Positions 29,775 to 37,458 of a stretch of 37,458 nucleotides of DNA are shown here, one piece after another. Source of the stretch: RGIG3009 sp045541495 (GTDB taxonomy: Bacteria > Bacillota > Clostridia > Oscillospirales > Acutalibacteraceae). Numbering within the stretch: the stretch's first letter is position 1; each line of letters starts with the position of its first letter. The stretch spans positions 1 to 37,458 of the forward strand of contig JAZQJE010000072.1 in the NCBI GenBank assembly GCA_045541495.1, given 5' to 3'. The position numbers were made by a program, and so were the translations under genes. The notes under the pieces were generated by a model. It saw only the letters and a list, made by a program, of their open reading frames with translations. It ran no database searches and had not been told where the DNA came from.

Positions 29775-30155
29775 ATGAAAGATATTCGCTTGATCGATCC
29801 CGATGAAGTCATGGTCGCCGTAAACCGCGCCAGAGCGTGCTCTGAAGCCAAAGGCAAGCCGTTGAACATGGCACGCGTAGCACTGGAATTAGGGTTGACC
29901 TCCGACGAGCTCGTGGAAATCGTGAGGGAATTGGAGAGTAAAACAGGGGATGAGGGCGCGCAGGCGGTGTGCCGAGCCATTAAAATGGCGAAGCAGGAAA
30001 GCAGGGCGGACCTTGAGGATTGTCTTGCCGACAAGGGCAACACCACAGGATACATGTTCCTTGGCAAGGTCAACCACGGTATGGTGGAAACTTCGCGGCA
30101 GGAAGTGGAGTTCAAAGGCGTCATTTTTGCCGATGAAAGTGAAATCCCTGACTAA
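29775..30155 (+). CDS. Putative small terminase subunit
   Basis: The 126-aa protein has an HTH-like segment (MARVALELGLTSDELVEIVR) and a helix. Its C-terminus is DCLADKGNTTGYMFLGKVNH followed by VEFKGVIFADESEIPD, which resembles small terminases of Firmicute phages that recognise DNA for packaging. AAAGGAG precedes the ATG. It lies upstream of TerL, with a 0.5-kb gap and one winged-helix gene between. Confidence 0.55.
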   Translation: MKDIRLIDPDEVMVAVNRARACSEAKGKPLNMARVALELGLTSDELVEIVRELESKTGDEGAQAVCRAIKMAKQESRADLEDCLADKGNTTGYMFLGKVNHGMVETSRQEVEFKGVIFADESEIPD

Positions 30156-30689
30156 CTGTCACAAATACTTATTTTGTATAGTTCGCTTTAGGTGGATTGC
30201 ACAAAAGCGTTTGTGTGAGGTTGGGTAGGTTGCACAACTTTTTCGAGGGAGTGCATAAACCGGTGAATAAATGCAGGGTTTCTGTATGTTTATGCATGGT
30301 GTTTCATGGGATTATGCAGTTGAACACATAAAGTTTTGCAGTTCCTCTCGCTGTGTTCGGAGATGGCTACTCCGTAAAATCGGGGGTGGGTGCGCTTGTG
30401 AAATGTAAGAGGGCGGGTTGGAACGAGGTACGGACAAAGGGTAACCGCCAATCGCTGAAGAGCCCACGCACGTCGACCCCCGACCCTCCCGCACCCCCCG
30501 GGGGGATATATAGAGATACCCCTCTCAAACTTTTTTCTGACAAAATGGCGGCCGCTGACCGATACGCGGGGTACAAGTGGTCGGGTTGAAAACGGCGTTT
30601 TTGAGGGAAAAGAGAGAAAGAGAAGGAACAAACTCGAAAAAAATGCCCCTCAAGCCTTGGGACAGTAGGGCGCAGTGGCATTTTGGGTT
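30156..30689. other. Gene-free 0.5-kb region, candidate cos/packaging zone
   Basis: No open frame here has a ribosome site. The left part carries repeated TGCA-centred motifs (ATTGCACAA, GTTGCACAAC, GTGCATAAA, ATGCATGG). The right part is GC-rich, with the 12-bp palindrome CCCCCCGGGGGG at 30494-30505 followed by an ATATATAGAGAT tract. A GC-rich palindrome beside AT-rich sequence between small and large terminase genes is a reasonable cos candidate, but nothing proves cleavage. Confidence 0.4.
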
Positions 30690-30738
30690 TACGCCACCAG
30701 TGGCGTAGTTTTGCCCGATTTCACGCCACCAGTGGCGT
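30690..30738. repeat. Two identical palindromes upstream of the winged-helix gene
   Basis: ACGCCACCAGTGGCGT occurs twice, at 30691-30706 (8-bp arms including flanking T/A) and 30723-30738, 32 bp apart (about three helical turns). They end 20 bp before the start codon of the next gene, so they are likely operators or initiator-binding iterons. Confidence 0.7.
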
Positions 30739-30757
30739 ACTTTTGGAGGATGGTTTT

Positions 30758-31282
30758 ATGGATATTACCAACCATTCGTCTGCTATGCGGCTGGTGGAAG
30801 AAGAGACGGGCGACATTTTAGACGTAGTCATTCAAGCCGGTGATAAATTACGGATCACCCGCAAAGAGCAGGCGGAGGCCAAACGACGGTTTGAAGAAAA
30901 TACGGTACCGTTTAATAATGGGCGACGGTTTATCAAACAGTTTCCCGATCTTTCGGCACGATTGTGCGAGAGGCTTTCTCCCAACGCGGTGTGGTTGCTT
31001 CATAATCTTTCCCCGTATGTGGGGATCAATAGCGGGATATTGCGGTTCCGCAACGGGAATTTTTTGAAACGAACGGATATTACGCGGCTTTGCGGCCGTT
31101 CGCTTTCGGATCGGACGGCGGACAGAGCCATCACGGAACTGTGTCAGCGGGGCGTGTTCGCCAAATGCACGGTGGAAAACAAGCGGGCGTTCATCGTAAA
31201 CCCCTATGTTATGCAAAACGGGTCGCGCGCCAACGCCACCTTGTTGGCATTATTTAAAGATACGGAGTGGGCTAATGGCTGA
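30758..31282 (+). CDS. RepL-like winged-helix protein
   Basis: The 174-aa protein has a C-terminal winged helix (LSPNAVWLLHNLSPYVG, then RTDITRLCGRSLSDRTADRA and a wing VFAKCTVENKRAFIVNPYV). This layout is found in RepL-type plasmid initiators and related phage regulators. GGAGGA precedes the ATG at 30758. The twin palindromes upstream suggest that it regulates itself or initiates replication or packaging there. It overlaps the TerL start. Confidence 0.7.
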   Translation: MDITNHSSAMRLVEEETGDILDVVIQAGDKLRITRKEQAEAKRRFEENTVPFNNGRRFIKQFPDLSARLCERLSPNAVWLLHNLSPYVGINSGILRFRNGNFLKRTDITRLCGRSLSDRTADRAITELCQRGVFAKCTVENKRAFIVNPYVMQNGSRANATLLALFKDTEWANG

Positions 31283-32612
31283 GAAATTAAAAATCGATTG
31301 GGAAAAGACGGTGGGGAAAGGATATGGGCGCTTTTGGCGTTCTCGTGCCCCGTATCGTGTGGTGAAAGGCGGAAAGGGTTCCAAAAAATCCAAAACTGCC
31401 GCCCTTAACTTTATTTATCGTCTTATGAAATATCCCGATTCCAATTTGCTTGTGATTCGGCAGGTCATGGACACGCACCGCGGATCTACGTTTGCGGATC
31501 TGCGGTGGGCCATTGACCGACTGGGTGTGAACCAATATTGGAAGTGTATCAAGAGCCCCATGGAAATGACCTATTTGCCGACGGGGCAAAAGATCCTTTT
31601 TCGCGGTTTTGACGATGTACATAAATTGGCGTCTATCACAGTAGAGAAAGGATACCTCTGCTGGGTTTGGATTGAGGAAGCCTTTGAATTGCAGAGCGAA
31701 GAAGACTTCGACAAACTGGATATGTCCATCCGCGGCAAAATGCCGGAACATTTATTTAAACAGATCACTCTGACTTTTAACCCGTGGAGTGAAAAGCATT
31801 GGCTGAAGAAACGGTTCTTCGATGTGGAAAAGCCGGAGATCGATGCCTTTACCACGGATTATCGATGTAACGAGTGGTTGGATGAAGAAGACTTTGCCAA
31901 ATACGAGCGCATGAAAGAGGAAAATCCGCGCTTGTATGCGGTGGCAGGTTTGGGAAACTGGGGTATTGCAGAAGGTCTTATTTACGATAACTGGGAAGTC
32001 AAGTCCTTCGATCTTCGTGAAATACCCGACGCATGGAAATACCGCCACGTTTTTGGGTTGGACTATGGGTATTCCAACGACCCGACGGCGTTCATCGCAG
32101 CGGCTGTCAACCCGAAAGAACGGGTGATGTACATATATGACGAGCATTACGAAACCCGTATGCTCAACAATCAGATTGCCGCTATGATCTTGCATAAAGG
32201 ATATGGAAAAGAGCGCATCCGCGCCGATTGTGCCGAGCCGAAGTCCAACGAAGAAATACGGCGCCTCGGCATTTCTCGTATTGCCGCCGCTGCTAAGGGA
32301 CCCGATTCGATACGAAACGGTATTGCCCGTATTCAGGAATACAAACTCTACGTGCATCCGCGGTGTCAAAACACCATCGCCGAATTATCATCGTACATTT
32401 GGGCCAAGAACAACGACGGCACCGGCAAGGACAAGCCTGTGGATAAGAACAACCACTTGATGGACGCTTTGCGGTATGCCATGGAAGACGTGGCGTTCTT
32501 TAACCCTGTGCATCCGTCGATTGCCAAACGGTGGCAAAAGCAAGCGGACGGCGCACTGTTATATCGTGGCAGTTTGGCCGCAGAGGATTTTAAAGGAGGC
32601 TGGAACGGGTGA
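31275..32612 (+). CDS. terL: Terminase large subunit (PBSX/Terminase_3 type)
   Basis: The 445-aa packaging motor has an N-terminal ATPase with a Walker-A-like VVKGGKGSKKSKT (29-41) and Walker B WIEEAFE (132-138). A C-terminal RNase H-like nuclease has D263 in GLDYGYSND and a closing DKNNHLMDALRYA. The ATG at 31275 lies inside the winged-helix gene end. Confidence 0.93.
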   Translation: MAEKLKIDWEKTVGKGYGRFWRSRAPYRVVKGGKGSKKSKTAALNFIYRLMKYPDSNLLVIRQVMDTHRGSTFADLRWAIDRLGVNQYWKCIKSPMEMTYLPTGQKILFRGFDDVHKLASITVEKGYLCWVWIEEAFELQSEEDFDKLDMSIRGKMPEHLFKQITLTFNPWSEKHWLKKRFFDVEKPEIDAFTTDYRCNEWLDEEDFAKYERMKEENPRLYAVAGLGNWGIAEGLIYDNWEVKSFDLREIPDAWKYRHVFGLDYGYSNDPTAFIAAAVNPKERVMYIYDEHYETRMLNNQIAAMILHKGYGKERIRADCAEPKSNEEIRRLGISRIAAAAKGPDSIRNGIARIQEYKLYVHPRCQNTIAELSSYIWAKNNDGTGKDKPVDKNNHLMDALRYAMEDVAFFNPVHPSIAKRWQKQADGALLYRGSLAAEDFKGGWNG

Positions 32613-32797
32613 TCGAATGCTTGATCTGTGTTATAGTCGGGTATCTTTTGTGCTTCCTGACGAGTGGAAAATTATCATCTAAAAGCAAACAGGAAGTAAA
32701 AGAACGAGAGCCAACCGAGGAAGAAAAACGTGCGCAAGAACAGTTTTTGCGTGAATATCAAAACTTTATGACCTATACGGGCGACGCCCAAGAATAA
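32609..32797 (+). CDS. Small membrane-anchored protein, 62 aa
   Basis: It starts with GTG overlapping the TerL stop. One N-terminal membrane helix (LICVIVGYLLCFL) precedes a charged helix (EREPTEEEKRAQEQF). Small genes at this place are common but uncharacterised. Confidence 0.6.
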   Translation: MIECLICVIVGYLLCFLTSGKLSSKSKQEVKEREPTEEEKRAQEQFLREYQNFMTYTGDAQE

Positions 32798-32841
32798 TCA
32801 GTTTCAAATTTTCGCCAGCCAGAGCGAGAGGAGAATAAATT

Positions 32842-33630
32842 ATGGAAGAAAACACAATGGTTGAAACTTTGGAGACCCAGCCAGAGGCCGATAATGTGGA
32901 AACCGAAACCACGGCAGAGACTATAGACGAAACCGAGAATGTGGATCAGCAAGCCAGTGATGCACAGGATACGGAGACGAATGCGGAAACTGCCGATCCC
33001 AACGAAGCGATCGTAATACCTACCAAGTTTAATAAACAGATGCGGTATTTATCGGTAACGGAAGCAAGAGACTACGCAGAAAAAGGCATGAAGTACGACA
33101 GTCTTTCGCCTGTGTTGGAATCGCTGAAATACGTGGCCGCTTCGGAGGGGAAGACCCTTGCCGAATTCGTGGAAGCCGTTCGCCATCAGCATGACGCCAA
33201 TTTGTATGCGGCGTTTATGGATCGATGCGGCGGCGACGAGGAATTGGCAAAACAGTTGTTGGAAGTGGAAAAAGGCAAACATCAAGCCGCTTATGAAGAT
33301 CTGTTGAAGACGGAAAAGGCGGCGGAGACAGAAACGGAAGAAGCGATCACCAAGCGGTTGGCTGACGAGTTGGCCGAGGTACGGGCCGAGTTCCCCGATA
33401 TTGCGTCTTTTGATAAACTGCCTCAAAGCGTGATCCGCGAAGCAGATGCCAAAGGCATTTCTTTGTTGGACGCGTTATTACGCCATGAACACCGAGAGCA
33501 ACGAAAAACCGTTGCCGCCAAAGCCGAACAGGCCGCTGCGGCGAAAGCCAGTGCGGGGGCGCAAGCCGCCGCAGGAACCGAAAATACAGACCCCACAATT
33601 GCCGCAATGATGAAAGGCATTTGGGGGTAA
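32842..33630 (+). CDS. Scaffolding protein
   Basis: The 262-aa protein is acidic at the N-terminus (long Glu/Thr/Asp-rich tract), helical and coiled-coil in the middle (DEELAKQLLEVEKGKHQ; ADELAEVRAEF). It has an Ala/Lys-rich linker and a short terminal helix (DPTIAAMMKGIWG). It lies directly before the capsid gene, as scaffolds do. GAGAGGAG precedes the ATG. Confidence 0.8.
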   Translation: MEENTMVETLETQPEADNVETETTAETIDETENVDQQASDAQDTETNAETADPNEAIVIPTKFNKQMRYLSVTEARDYAEKGMKYDSLSPVLESLKYVAASEGKTLAEFVEAVRHQHDANLYAAFMDRCGGDEELAKQLLEVEKGKHQAAYEDLLKTEKAAETETEEAITKRLADELAEVRAEFPDIASFDKLPQSVIREADAKGISLLDALLRHEHREQRKTVAAKAEQAAAAKASAGAQAAAGTENTDPTIAAMMKGIWG

Positions 33631-33650
33631 CAAAAGGAGAGTAACAAAAT

Positions 33651-34562
33651 ATGCCTATTAACAACCTGGAATTTGCTGAAAAACTGACCGAACAGTTGGA
33701 TAAATTGTTTGTTCAAGGCCCTGTTACCGGCTTTTTCACCGATAACGTTCTGCGCTCCAAATTCGTGGGCGCCAAAACCGTGTTGATCCCCGAAGTGGAT
33801 CTGTCCGGTCTCGGCGACTACAACCGCGATACCGGCTTTATCACCGGCTCCATTGCGGTGAGCAATCGTCCCTATACCTTGGCTATGGATCGTGCCCGTT
33901 CGTTCCAACTGGATCGTGAGGACGAGGATGAGACCGGTATCGCCAATTTGGCGGGACAGGTCATGGGAGAATTCGTCCGTACCAAGGTCGTTCCCGAAGT
34001 GGACGCCTATGTGCTGTCCAAACTGGCGGGTTTGGCCGTAACGAATGGCAAGACCATTACCGGTGATCCCGCTACCGAAGTGATCAAGATGTTCAACGAA
34101 GCCTGCGTTGCCGTGCAAAACGAAGTTGGTTTTGACGAGGAGATCGTGTGTTTTGTGAACCCCACCGTATGGGCCGCTATTCAGAACACCCCTGAACTGT
34201 CCCGCCAACTCGTTATCAACGATTTCAAAAAAGGTGATCTGACGCTGAAGGTAAAATCCATCAACGGTATTTCCATTTTACCTGTTGCCGATGCCCGCAT
34301 GAAGACTGCCTATGAATTCTATGACGGTTCTACCGATGATCAAAAAGAGGGCGGCTTTGTTCCTGCCGGTTCCGCCAAAAGCGTGGGTATGTTGGTTATG
34401 CCCAAGAAAGCCGCTTCTTTGGTGAAGAAGAGTGAGAAGATCCGTACCTTCTCTCCCGATCAAAACCAGCAGGCCGACGCCTACAAGTTTGACTATCGCA
34501 CCTACTACGACGTGATCGTCAAGAACAGTCAGGCAAACGCCATTTTTGCGTATACCTATTAA
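33651..34562 (+). CDS. Major capsid protein
   Basis: The 303-aa protein fits a HK97-fold capsid subunit of the short, unprocessed type. The N-terminal helix (EFAEKLTEQLDKLFVQG) precedes an E-loop-like stretch (AKTVLIPEVDLSGLGDYNR), the spine helix (GIANLAGQVMGEFVRTKVVP) and an A-domain (FVNPTVWAAIQNTPEL). GGAGAG precedes the ATG. Codon choice and GC content fit high expression. Confidence 0.88.
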   Translation: MPINNLEFAEKLTEQLDKLFVQGPVTGFFTDNVLRSKFVGAKTVLIPEVDLSGLGDYNRDTGFITGSIAVSNRPYTLAMDRARSFQLDREDEDETGIANLAGQVMGEFVRTKVVPEVDAYVLSKLAGLAVTNGKTITGDPATEVIKMFNEACVAVQNEVGFDEEIVCFVNPTVWAAIQNTPELSRQLVINDFKKGDLTLKVKSINGISILPVADARMKTAYEFYDGSTDDQKEGGFVPAGSAKSVGMLVMPKKAASLVKKSEKIRTFSPDQNQQADAYKFDYRTYYDVIVKNSQANAIFAYTY

Positions 34563-34573
34563 GCATTTCCCAT

Positions 34574-34593
34574 GGGGCGGCAATCGTCGCCCC
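34574..34593 (+). promoter_or_regulatory. Hairpin between capsid gene and tRNA-like gene
   Basis: GGGGCG and CGCCCC pair around GCAATCGT. There is no T-run, so it is more likely an RNA stability or processing element than a terminator. Confidence 0.45.
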
Positions 34594-34600
34594 AACATAT

Positions 34601-34673
34601 GCCGACGTAGCTCAAACGGGAGAGCAGTCGAGAGTTAAGGACACGGATGGCGGTTCAATTCCGCCCGTCGGCA
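34601..34673 (+). tRNA. tRNA-like gene with a defective anticodon stem (Asn-like GTT)
   Basis: The acceptor stem GCCGACG/CGTCGGC, D arm (GCTC...GAGC) and T arm (GGCGG-TTCAATT-CCGCC) are complete and the length is 73 nt. The anticodon arm is not: 27-31 GTCGA cannot pair with 39-43. At most a 3-bp GTC/GAC stem forms. By position the loop is GAGTTAA, giving anticodon GTT, but with A instead of U at 33. CCA is not encoded. It may be a decayed tRNA, a decoy, or a tRNA-like processing element. Confidence 0.6.
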
Positions 34674-34696
34674 CAACGCATAAAGGAGAATAAAAC

Positions 34697-36553
34697 ATGA
34701 GGGAATGGTTTGATCCTGCGGAAATTCAATGTGAATACGAAAACGGCGTTTCTTATAAATCAGCATTAGGCGTTCGTGGTTTGTACGAACAAAATAAGGT
34801 AAACGAGAGGTTTATGGTGGGTGATCAGTGGCACGGCGCCAAATGCGGTACCGATCGTCCGCTTGTACGGCACAATGTTATTAAACGTATCGGCGACTAT
34901 AAAATGGCAGTTGTCGGCTCAAGCCCTATTGCGGTCAACTATTCCGCCGACGGCGTTCCCAATACCATGGAATTGAAAGAAAAGGTGCAGAAAGTGCGGG
35001 ACGAGGCGGCTCATTCCGCCATGTTGCTATCCGCCCAAGGGTTTGACGGTGAGATCCCCACGGACGAGGAGATCAATATCGTTACCTCGGCCATGTCGGA
35101 TTATTACGACGTAACCGCGGAACGGGTAAAACTGAACGACCTGAAGGAGCAGGTGTTGCGGGACGCCTACGTAACCGGCACCGGTATTTTGTATACCTAC
35201 TGGGATGAACATGTGCGCACGGGTCTGTATGCCGATGAGGCGCGTAAGACCGCCATCAAAGGTGACATCGCTTGCGAAGCGCTGGATGTGGAAAACGTGT
35301 ATTTTGGCGATCCCTCTGTGTGCGACGTACAGAAACAACCGTATATCATCATTGCCCAACGAAAATCGGTGGAGGAGATCCGCCGCATTATGAAGCGGCA
35401 CCATCGCCCTGCCGATGAGATCGAGCGAATCAAACCTGACCGTAACCACTCGTATCAAGCAGGCGAGTATGGTGCAACGGAACAGGAAGGCACACAACGC
35501 ACGCTGTTGTTGACCAAGTTCTATAAGGACTGGGGAGACGATGGCGAATACCGCATTAAGGCGGTCATGGTGGCGGGCGGTGTTACCGTTCGCAAGGCGT
35601 GGGACATTGGTGTTCGCTTGTATCCGTTGGCGGTATTCCGTTGGGAACGGCGTAAAAACTGCGTCTACGGTGAAAGTGAGGTCACTTATCTTATTCCTAA
35701 CCAGATCGCCATTAACCGAATGATCACCGCGTCGGTGTGGGCGGTCATGATGATGGGTATGCCTATTATGATCTTGAATGGCGACATTATCGCGCAGCCC
35801 GTTACCAACGAGCCGGGACAGATCATTCGCGTATACGGCGGGATCAACGATGTGCAAGGCGCTGTTCGATATGTAAACCCGCCCAACTTTTCCCCGAATT
35901 TCGATAACAACATTTCTTCCCTCATCGCCAATACCTTGACCCAAAGCGGCGCCAATGAAGGCGCGCTTGGTGACATGAACCCCGAAAACATGTCAGCCAT
36001 TATTGCGGTGCGGGAAGCGGCAACCATGCCCATGCAGATCGTGCAAAACCGTTTTTATTCCTTTGTGGAAGACGTGGCTCGTATTTGGGCAGAGTTTTGG
36101 GTGATGCACTACGGCAACCGTCAATTAAAGATTAACGATGCGGACGGTACCACCTGGTATCTGCCATTCAAGAGCGAGCGGTATCGGGAATTGCTTATCA
36201 ACGCCCGTATCGATGTGGGGGCGTCTACGTTGTGGAGTGAAAGCCAATCGGTGCGCACGCTGGACAACTTGTTCGATCGTCAGGTAATCGACGTGTTTCA
36301 GTATTTGAAACGGTTGCCGAAAGGCACGGTACCCAACGTAAACGGTTTGCTTCGCGAATTGCAACAGGCCAATCAAGCGGCCGCTGCACCGCCGCAACCG
36401 AGTGGCACACCGTCAGACGCTTTGCCGCCGCTTACGGAAGACGACATTTTATCGGGTTTAACGCCCGAAATGCAGGAAGTTTACAATCAGGTGCCCGAAC
36501 AGGCGCGGGCGGCACTGATGCAAAATGCGATGAAACAGGGGAGTGCCATATAA
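34697..36553 (+). CDS. Portal protein
   Basis: The 618-aa protein has the P22-type portal size and pattern. It has an N-terminal wing, a VTGTGILYTYWDEHV segment, many Arg/Asp strands, a long helix with NQIAINRMITASVWAVMMMG, and a C-terminal Gln/Pro-rich crown linker (about 555-590). It forms the dodecameric DNA channel at the capsid vertex. AAAGGAG precedes the ATG. It lies after the capsid gene rather than directly after TerL. Confidence 0.85.
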   Translation: MREWFDPAEIQCEYENGVSYKSALGVRGLYEQNKVNERFMVGDQWHGAKCGTDRPLVRHNVIKRIGDYKMAVVGSSPIAVNYSADGVPNTMELKEKVQKVRDEAAHSAMLLSAQGFDGEIPTDEEINIVTSAMSDYYDVTAERVKLNDLKEQVLRDAYVTGTGILYTYWDEHVRTGLYADEARKTAIKGDIACEALDVENVYFGDPSVCDVQKQPYIIIAQRKSVEEIRRIMKRHHRPADEIERIKPDRNHSYQAGEYGATEQEGTQRTLLLTKFYKDWGDDGEYRIKAVMVAGGVTVRKAWDIGVRLYPLAVFRWERRKNCVYGESEVTYLIPNQIAINRMITASVWAVMMMGMPIMILNGDIIAQPVTNEPGQIIRVYGGINDVQGAVRYVNPPNFSPNFDNNISSLIANTLTQSGANEGALGDMNPENMSAIIAVREAATMPMQIVQNRFYSFVEDVARIWAEFWVMHYGNRQLKINDADGTTWYLPFKSERYRELLINARIDVGASTLWSESQSVRTLDNLFDRQVIDVFQYLKRLPKGTVPNVNGLLRELQQANQAAAAPPQPSGTPSDALPPLTEDDILSGLTPEMQEVYNQVPEQARAALMQNAMKQGSAI

Positions 36554-36924
36554 TGCGAATGGTGAACGACGTGGGATCTGCTTATAAAACGGTGAATGAT
36601 CTCGAAACCATTGAAGAACTTCTCGCCTCGGGCTGGCGCATGGTGGAAGAGAAAGTGGAAAAGGCGACGGTAGTGGAAGTACCTGCCGCGCCTGTTGCCG
36701 CTCCGCGGATCGTTAAAGGTGGAAAAAATCAGTTGATGTATAAAGGGCGGTATCTGTCCCAATGGGCAGGTATTGCCACCAAAGCCGAGTTGATCGCCAT
36801 TTTCGATTATTTTGGCATTGCGTATTCCACTAAAACTTCCAAGAGCGATATGCAAAAGGCGTTGCGCCAGTATATCCGTGAAGTAAAAGAGGACCAAAGG
36901 AGAGAAGAGCATGACGGGGAATGA
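36553..36924 (+). CDS. Hypothetical head protein with HeH/SAP-like C-terminus
   Basis: The 123-aa protein has an N-terminal acidic helix region (DLETIEELLASGWRMVEE), a Pro/Ala/Val linker and a C-terminal helix-extended-helix (TKAELIAIFDYFGIAY, SKSDMQKALRQYIRE). HeH/SAP-like domains bind nucleic acid or form head-tail contacts. It starts where the portal gene ends (TAATG overlap) and overlaps the next gene by 14 bases. Confidence 0.65.
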   Translation: MRMVNDVGSAYKTVNDLETIEELLASGWRMVEEKVEKATVVEVPAAPVAAPRIVKGGKNQLMYKGRYLSQWAGIATKAELIAIFDYFGIAYSTKTSKSDMQKALRQYIREVKEDQRREEHDGE

Positions 36925-37288
36925 CATGTTGCGGCAGGCCATGTCGCTACTCAATTACACCGACAACAACGGTAATATCAATGCCGCCAACAATGCGAAT
37001 TTAAATAAGCGGGCGTTCCCGCTTATCAATCAGATCTACGCGGATCTGTGGGAGCCGCAAAAAGATGGAGAGTTTTTTTCTCCGTTGAAAAGTTTGAACG
37101 AAACCCTTGATTTGAACGACCATGCGGCAACAAATGTTATGCCGTACGGTGTAGCCATGTTGTTGGCACAGTCCGACGGTGACGCGGACAATCAAACATT
37201 GTATGCGTCTTTGTACAATCAACGTCGTTCATCGGCCTTTCGGCATAGTTCCCGTATTCGGGATGTATTGCCGAAAACGTGGTTGTAA
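36911..37288 (+). CDS. Putative head-tail connector protein
   Basis: The 125-aa protein is helical (NDMLRQAMSLLNYTD, LNKRAFPLINQIYADLWEP), with a middle segment VMPYGVAMLLAQSDGDADNQ. The size and place after the portal suit a gp6-type adaptor. AGGAGAG precedes the ATG. The next phage gene is missing because an IS begins 36 bases after the stop. Confidence 0.6.
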   Translation: MTGNDMLRQAMSLLNYTDNNGNINAANNANLNKRAFPLINQIYADLWEPQKDGEFFSPLKSLNETLDLNDHAATNVMPYGVAMLLAQSDGDADNQTLYASLYNQRRSSAFRHSSRIRDVLPKTWL

Positions 37289-37323
37289 GAAACCGCCCCC
37301 ACCGTCGCCTGTGGCGACACGGC

Positions 37324-37458
37324 AGATTGTCAAGCAAGTGCAACACCCCAGAATACCTCAAAAGGAGATTTCCAATTAAGGCATTTTCTTGGGCGAGTGT
37401 TAATTAAATATACAACTTCTTCTAATTCCTCATCAGAAACTTCGTGAAAATTAGTTCC
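37324..37458 (-). mobile_element. IS30-family insertion sequence, end only (partial)
   Basis: GATTGTCAAGCAAGTGCAAC (from 37325) resembles the terminal inverted repeat of IS30-type elements and is followed by the transposase stop. The left boundary is estimated. A small GTCGCC/GGCGAC hairpin (37304-37318) lies just outside. The rest of the element is beyond the window. Confidence 0.6.
37330..37458 (-). CDS. IS30-family transposase, C-terminal end (partial)
   Basis: On the minus strand 42 residues are open to the window edge and stop with TGA at 37330-37332. They contain VSDEELEEVVYLINTRPRKC, then LNWKSPFEVFWGVALA. The 'lN.RPRK.LnwksP.EvF' block is the signature end of IS30 transposases, a DDE integrase-fold family. 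It runs opposite to the phage genes. Confidence 0.85.
   Translation of the reverse strand, partial: GTNFHEVSDEELEEVVYLINTRPRKCLNWKSPFEVFWGVALA

Noticed and set aside
30290..30681. Several open frames in the terminase gap
   Set aside because: They overlap each other on both strands, lack ribosome sites and have skewed composition.

Overview
The window looks like chromosome of a low-to-mid GC anaerobic Firmicute (Clostridia type). The grounds are the strong AGGAGG ribosome sites, GTG/TTG starts, a mobilisable element with a large serine recombinase and ParB, Clostridia-type prophage families, and mixed tRNA and polysaccharide genes between mobile elements. No genus can be named from sequence alone.

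Layout. (1) 1-3000: the end of a zeta-toxin-like gene, a tyrosine integrase with an HTH domain embedded in its core-binding half, two small leftward genes, and a block of short tandem and inverted repeats that looks like a recombination (att) region. (2) 3040-5165: a three-gene cargo operon of macrodomain protein, 125-aa unknown and VWA protein, closed by a strong terminator. (3) 5230-6230: about 1 kb without a gene, holding an array of about 13 degenerate units at a ~60-bp period with hairpin potential, then an oriT-like hairpin and a start-stop leader. (4) 6235-11248: a mobilisation and integration module (unknown 99-aa protein, MobC-like RHH protein, MOBP-type relaxase, ParB, two small genes, large serine recombinase). 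(5) 11299-16330: chromosome-like segment with a leftward unknown gene, tRNA-Ala(GGC), a truncated tRNA, and a compact operon of initiating sugar-phosphate transferase plus CapE, CapF and CapG-like enzymes, which together make UDP-N-acetyl-L-fucosamine.

(6) 16454-37330: the left part of a tailed-phage prophage inserted in the 3' end of a tRNA-Thr gene. Order: integrase (leftward), a possible small RNA, a membrane-anchored Mrr-like nuclease, a CI-type repressor, divergent operators, Cro, an excisionase-like protein, then an early operon of overlapping genes (PD-(D/E)XK nuclease, HNH endonuclease, ERF annealing protein, SSB, replication organiser, GIY-YIG protein, a frameshift-split DUF3846 gene, many small Cys-rich proteins, ASCH protein, dGTP-diphosphohydrolase-like protein, AP2-like protein, late regulator). 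A leftward island follows with a 27-aa hydrophobic type I toxin-like peptide and two small genes. Then come packaging and head genes: small terminase, a 0.5-kb gap with a possible cos site, a winged-helix protein behind twin palindromes, large terminase, scaffold, major capsid protein, a tRNA-like gene, portal and connectors. (7) 37324-37458: the end of an IS30-family insertion sequence that cuts into the phage head-tail module.

The most unusual items are the 60-bp hairpin array beside the macro/VWA operon and mobilisation genes, the in-frame G GGG GGA slip site that would join the two halves of DUF3846, the toxin-like peptide under an operator-bearing consensus promoter, the promoter-terminator pair next to the phage integrase, and a phage tRNA with a defective anticodon stem.
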